Assembly: GCA_003171255.1 (NCBI GenBank)
Contig: PMYK01000054.1
Location: forward strand, 1 to 32,701
DNA length: 32,701 nt
Direction: 5' to 3'
Source of the DNA: Chloroflexota bacterium
Lineage (GTDB): Bacteria; Chloroflexota; Limnocylindria; Limnocylindrales; CSP1-4
A program made the translations under genes and the position numbers. Below are positions 30,080-32,701 of this stretch, one piece after another; the first letter of the stretch is position 1; each line of letters opens with the position of its first letter. Under the pieces are notes generated by a model that was not told where the DNA came from, made no database searches, and was given only the letters and a program-made list of their open reading frames with translations.

Positions 30080-32701
30080 ATGCCTGACTTGTCGATTCCT
30101 TATCTACCCGCGGCCGAGGTGCGCCGCCGATACGTCGAGTTCTTCACCCAGCGCGGCCACACCGAGGTGCCCAGTGCCTCGCTGGTGCCGGGGGGAGACC
30201 AGACGCTGCTCTTCACCAACTCGGGGATGGTCCAGTTCAAGGACGTCCTGACCGGGCGCGAGAAGCGCAGCTACCAGCGCGCCACGGACTACCAGCGCTG
30301 CCTGCGCGTCGCCGGCAAGCACAACGACTTCGAGGAGGTCGGGCGCACGACGCGCCACCACACCTTCTTCGAGATGCTCGGCAACTGGAGCTTCGGCGAC
30401 TACTTCAAGCGTGAGGCCATCCAGTGGGCTTGGGAGCTTTTGACCGAGGTCTTCAAGATCCCCGCCGAACGGATCGGCGTCACCGTCTACAAGGACGACG
30501 ACGAGGCCTACAACATCTGGCACGACGAGATCGGCGTCCCCGTGGAACGGATCGCCCGCTGGGGCAACGTCGAGGCGGGTGACGACGCCAACTTCTGGCG
30601 CATGGCCGAGACCGGCCCGTGCGGACCCTGCTCTGAGTTGCATTTCGATCGTGGCGCGGAGTTCAGCGAGGGACCGCACTGCGTACCAGACCACTCGGAG
30701 AACTGCCCGCGCTGGCTCGAGCTCTGGAACCTGGTTTTCATGGAGTTCGAGCAGCGTTCCGACGGGACGCGCGTGCCGCTGCCCATGAAGTCAGTCGACA
30801 CGGGAATGGGGCTGGAGCGCATGACGAGCGTCATCCAGCAGGTATCAACCAACTACGACACAGACCTGTTCACGCCGATTCATGCCGCGATGCGCGAACT
30901 GCTGGGTCACGATCCGGAGGCGTTCGAGGCGGAGCGCTTCAGCTACCAGGTCATCGCCGACCACTCTCGCGCCGTAGTCTTCCTGGTCGCCGACGGTGTC
31001 ACGCCGGCGAACGATGGCCGGGGCTATGTGCTTCGGCGGATCCTGCGGCGGGCCGTCCGCCACGGCCGTCTGCTGGGTCGCCGTGAGCCCTTTGTGGACG
31101 TCACCGCCGGTGTGGTGATCGACATCATGGGCGGCGCCTATCCCTATCTCGTCGAGCAACGCGACAAGATCCTCAAGGTGATCCACCAGGAAGAGACGCT
31201 GTTCGCGCGTACGCTCGAGGCGGGGACGGGCCATCTCGAAGCCGCCTTGAAGGGCCTGAGGACCAGCGAACGTACGATCGGGCGACTCCCCGACAGCCTG
31301 CCCGCGGAAGCCCCCGTGCTCCCCGGCGAGATCGCCTTCCGGCTCCACGACACGTACGGCTTTCCGGTCGATCTCACGGTCGATATGGCGGCCGAGTACG
31401 GCGTCCGGGTGGACCGCGAGGGCTTCGCCGCGGCGATGGCCGAGCAGAAGGAGCGCAGTCGAAAGGGCACGAAGGCCGATCTTGCGCGCAACGCCGAGCT
31501 CGGCGACCTCTACCAGGCCATTCAGCGGCGCGTCGGAGAGACGAAGTTCGTCGGCTACGACGGCACTCAGGCGGAGGCTCGGGTCGTCGCCATTCTGCGC
31601 GACGGCATGGAGTACGGCGAGCTGTCCGGCCAGGGCGAGGCCGAGGTGATCCTCGACGCCACTCCCTTCTACGGCGAGGGCGGCGGGCAGGTCGGCGACC
31701 ACGGCGAGCTGCTCGAGGCCGGTGGCGGCAGCGCCCTGTTCTCGGTCGAAGACACACAGAAGCCGATCGCGGGGCTGTTCGTCCATCGGGGCAAGATCCA
31801 CGGCAGGCTCAAGGTGGGGGAGACGGTCATCGCCCGGGTCGACGCCGAGCGGCGGGCCAGGACGATGCGCAACCACACGGCCACGCACCTGCTGCATCGT
31901 GCCCTGCGCAACGTCGTCGGGCCGCAGGCCCACCAGGCCGGGTCATTCGTCGCGCCGGACTACCTTCGTTTCGACTACCCGCTCGATCGCGCCCTGACGG
32001 CCGACGAGAAGCGAAGCATCGAGGACGAGGTCCGTCGGATCGTGCGCGAGGATCGCCGGGTCACGACCGTGGTTCAGTCCATGGCCGAGGCCATCGCCGC
32101 GGGCGCGGACGCCTTCTTCGACGAGAAGTATGGAGAGCGAGTCCGCACCGTCCGCGTCGAGGGCTACTCGCTCGAGCTGTGCGGCGGCACTCACTGCTCC
32201 GCCTCGGGCCAGATCGGCGGCTTCGTCATCACCGCCGACCGGAGCATCGGCTCGGGTATTCGCCGGGTCGAGGCCGTGACCGGCGACGGAGCGGACGCGC
32301 TGCTGCGTGAGCGGCTCGTGTTGCTCGATCGGATCGCCGCGGCCGTTGGCGCCACCTCCGTCGACGCCACCCCTGAGCGCGTGGCGGCTCTGCAGGAAGA
32401 GCTGCGCGAGACACGCCGGCGACTCCGGGCCGGTGGCAATGGGCTGCCCAAGGCCTCCGACCTGGCCGCGCAGGCCGAGGAGGTCGCGCCGGCAATGAAG
32501 CTCGTCGCCCACTCGGCCGCGTTCGAAACGCCGGAGCAATGGAAGGGCTTCGTCAAGGAGATTCGAGCCGCGCTAAGTTCGGGCGTCATCGCCGTCGCCT
32601 TTGATGCCGAAGCTCCGCAGATCTTCGTCACCGTAAGCCCTGATCTCGTCGAGCGTGGCATCTCGGCCGGCGAGCTCGTCAAGGTCGCCATGAAGTCGAT
32701 G
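30080..32701 (+). CDS. alaS: Alanyl-tRNA synthetase, 3' end cut by the window
   Basis: 874 codons are visible and the frame is open to the last base; about 20-40 residues are probably missing. The enzyme charges tRNA-Ala. Catalytic class II core: VRRRYVEFFTQRGHTEVPSASLVP, LFTNSGMVQFKDVLTG, RCLRVAGKHNDFEEVGRTTRHHTFFEMLGNWSFGDYFK and ETGPCGPCSELHFD. Zinc-binding editing domain: NHTATHLLH, with His599 and His603, and CGGTHCSASGQIGGF, with Cys701 and His705. The C-terminal oligomerisation domain is the last part in view. All catalytic and editing residues I can check are present. The start ATG 30080 is 7 nt after TACCGT. Confidence 0.96.
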   Translation, partial: MPDLSIPYLPAAEVRRRYVEFFTQRGHTEVPSASLVPGGDQTLLFTNSGMVQFKDVLTGREKRSYQRATDYQRCLRVAGKHNDFEEVGRTTRHHTFFEMLGNWSFGDYFKREAIQWAWELLTEVFKIPAERIGVTVYKDDDEAYNIWHDEIGVPVERIARWGNVEAGDDANFWRMAETGPCGPCSELHFDRGAEFSEGPHCVPDHSENCPRWLELWNLVFMEFEQRSDGTRVPLPMKSVDTGMGLERMTSVIQQVSTNYDTDLFTPIHAAMRELLGHDPEAFEAERFSYQVIADHSRAVVFLVADGVTPANDGRGYVLRRILRRAVRHGRLLGRREPFVDVTAGVVIDIMGGAYPYLVEQRDKILKVIHQEETLFARTLEAGTGHLEAALKGLRTSERTIGRLPDSLPAEAPVLPGEIAFRLHDTYGFPVDLTVDMAAEYGVRVDREGFAAAMAEQKERSRKGTKADLARNAELGDLYQAIQRRVGETKFVGYDGTQAEARVVAILRDGMEYGELSGQGEAEVILDATPFYGEGGGQVGDHGELLEAGGGSALFSVEDTQKPIAGLFVHRGKIHGRLKVGETVIARVDAERRARTMRNHTATHLLHRALRNVVGPQAHQAGSFVAPDYLRFDYPLDRALTADEKRSIEDEVRRIVREDRRVTTVVQSMAEAIAAGADAFFDEKYGERVRTVRVEGYSLELCGGTHCSASGQIGGFVITADRSIGSGIRRVEAVTGDGADALLRERLVLLDRIAAAVGATSVDATPERVAALQEELRETRRRLRAGGNGLPKASDLAAQAEEVAPAMKLVAHSAAFETPEQWKGFVKEIRAALSSGVIAVAFDAEAPQIFVTVSPDLVERGISAGELVKVAMKSM

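Overview
The window is GC-rich, densely coded bacterial chromosome. No gene's closest relatives can be searched here, but the content points to a free-living bacterium with a cell wall, most likely Chloroflexota (Limnocylindria/Ellin6529-like) or less likely Actinomycetota. The pointers are the codon bias, many GTG/TTG starts, a topA-xerC-FemAB-murE cluster, an LmeA-like protein, a YbjN protein and a bacterial serpin. This placement is inference.

Layout. Positions 1-6.6 kb are accessory and looser: a 5'-truncated serpin, a tRNA 3'-end-like fragment, a small membrane protein flanked by imperfect inverted repeats, a lipoprotein behind a strong dyad, a GT39-type glycosyltransferase and a membrane-anchored protein with Ig-like (Big_5) and CAP domains. 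Positions 6.7-17.4 kb are mostly housekeeping on the + strand: an unknown protein with a small tandem repeat, topA, a XerC/D recombinase, a FemAB aminoacyltransferase, a MurE-type ligase, an LmeA-like lipid-binding protein, a bifunctional Rel (p)ppGpp enzyme and a YbjN protein. Positions 17.5-19.6 kb, on the - strand, hold an ECF sigma factor overlapping a membrane protein with six SxDGxxW-type repeats, a candidate anti-sigma/sensor. Positions 19.7-32.7 kb carry translation and tRNA genes: hisS, aspS, a zinc-ribbon membrane protein, a divergent MobA-like protein (- strand), typA/bipA, a cysteine desulfurase translationally overlapped with mnmA, two tiny membrane proteins, and alaS running off the right edge.

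How the genes work together. FemAB and MurE overlap by GTGA and probably both build the peptidoglycan stem and cross-bridge. Cysteine desulfurase and MnmA overlap by GTGA and form a sulfur relay to tRNA U34. The sigma factor and its downstream membrane protein overlap by ATGA and look like a sigma/anti-sigma pair.

The clearest unannotated pattern is regulatory. Ten start codons, on both strands, sit 6 or 7 nt after a TANNNT hexamer (TAGACT, TACAAT, TATACT and similar). This spacing puts the expected transcription start at the start codon, so these mRNAs are probably leaderless; genes with good Shine-Dalgarno sites form a second class. The pattern decides the starts of topA, rel, aspS and others, and it also reveals an 18-codon ORF (23070-23126) just after aspS. 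I saw no CRISPR array, insertion sequence, rRNA or complete tRNA.
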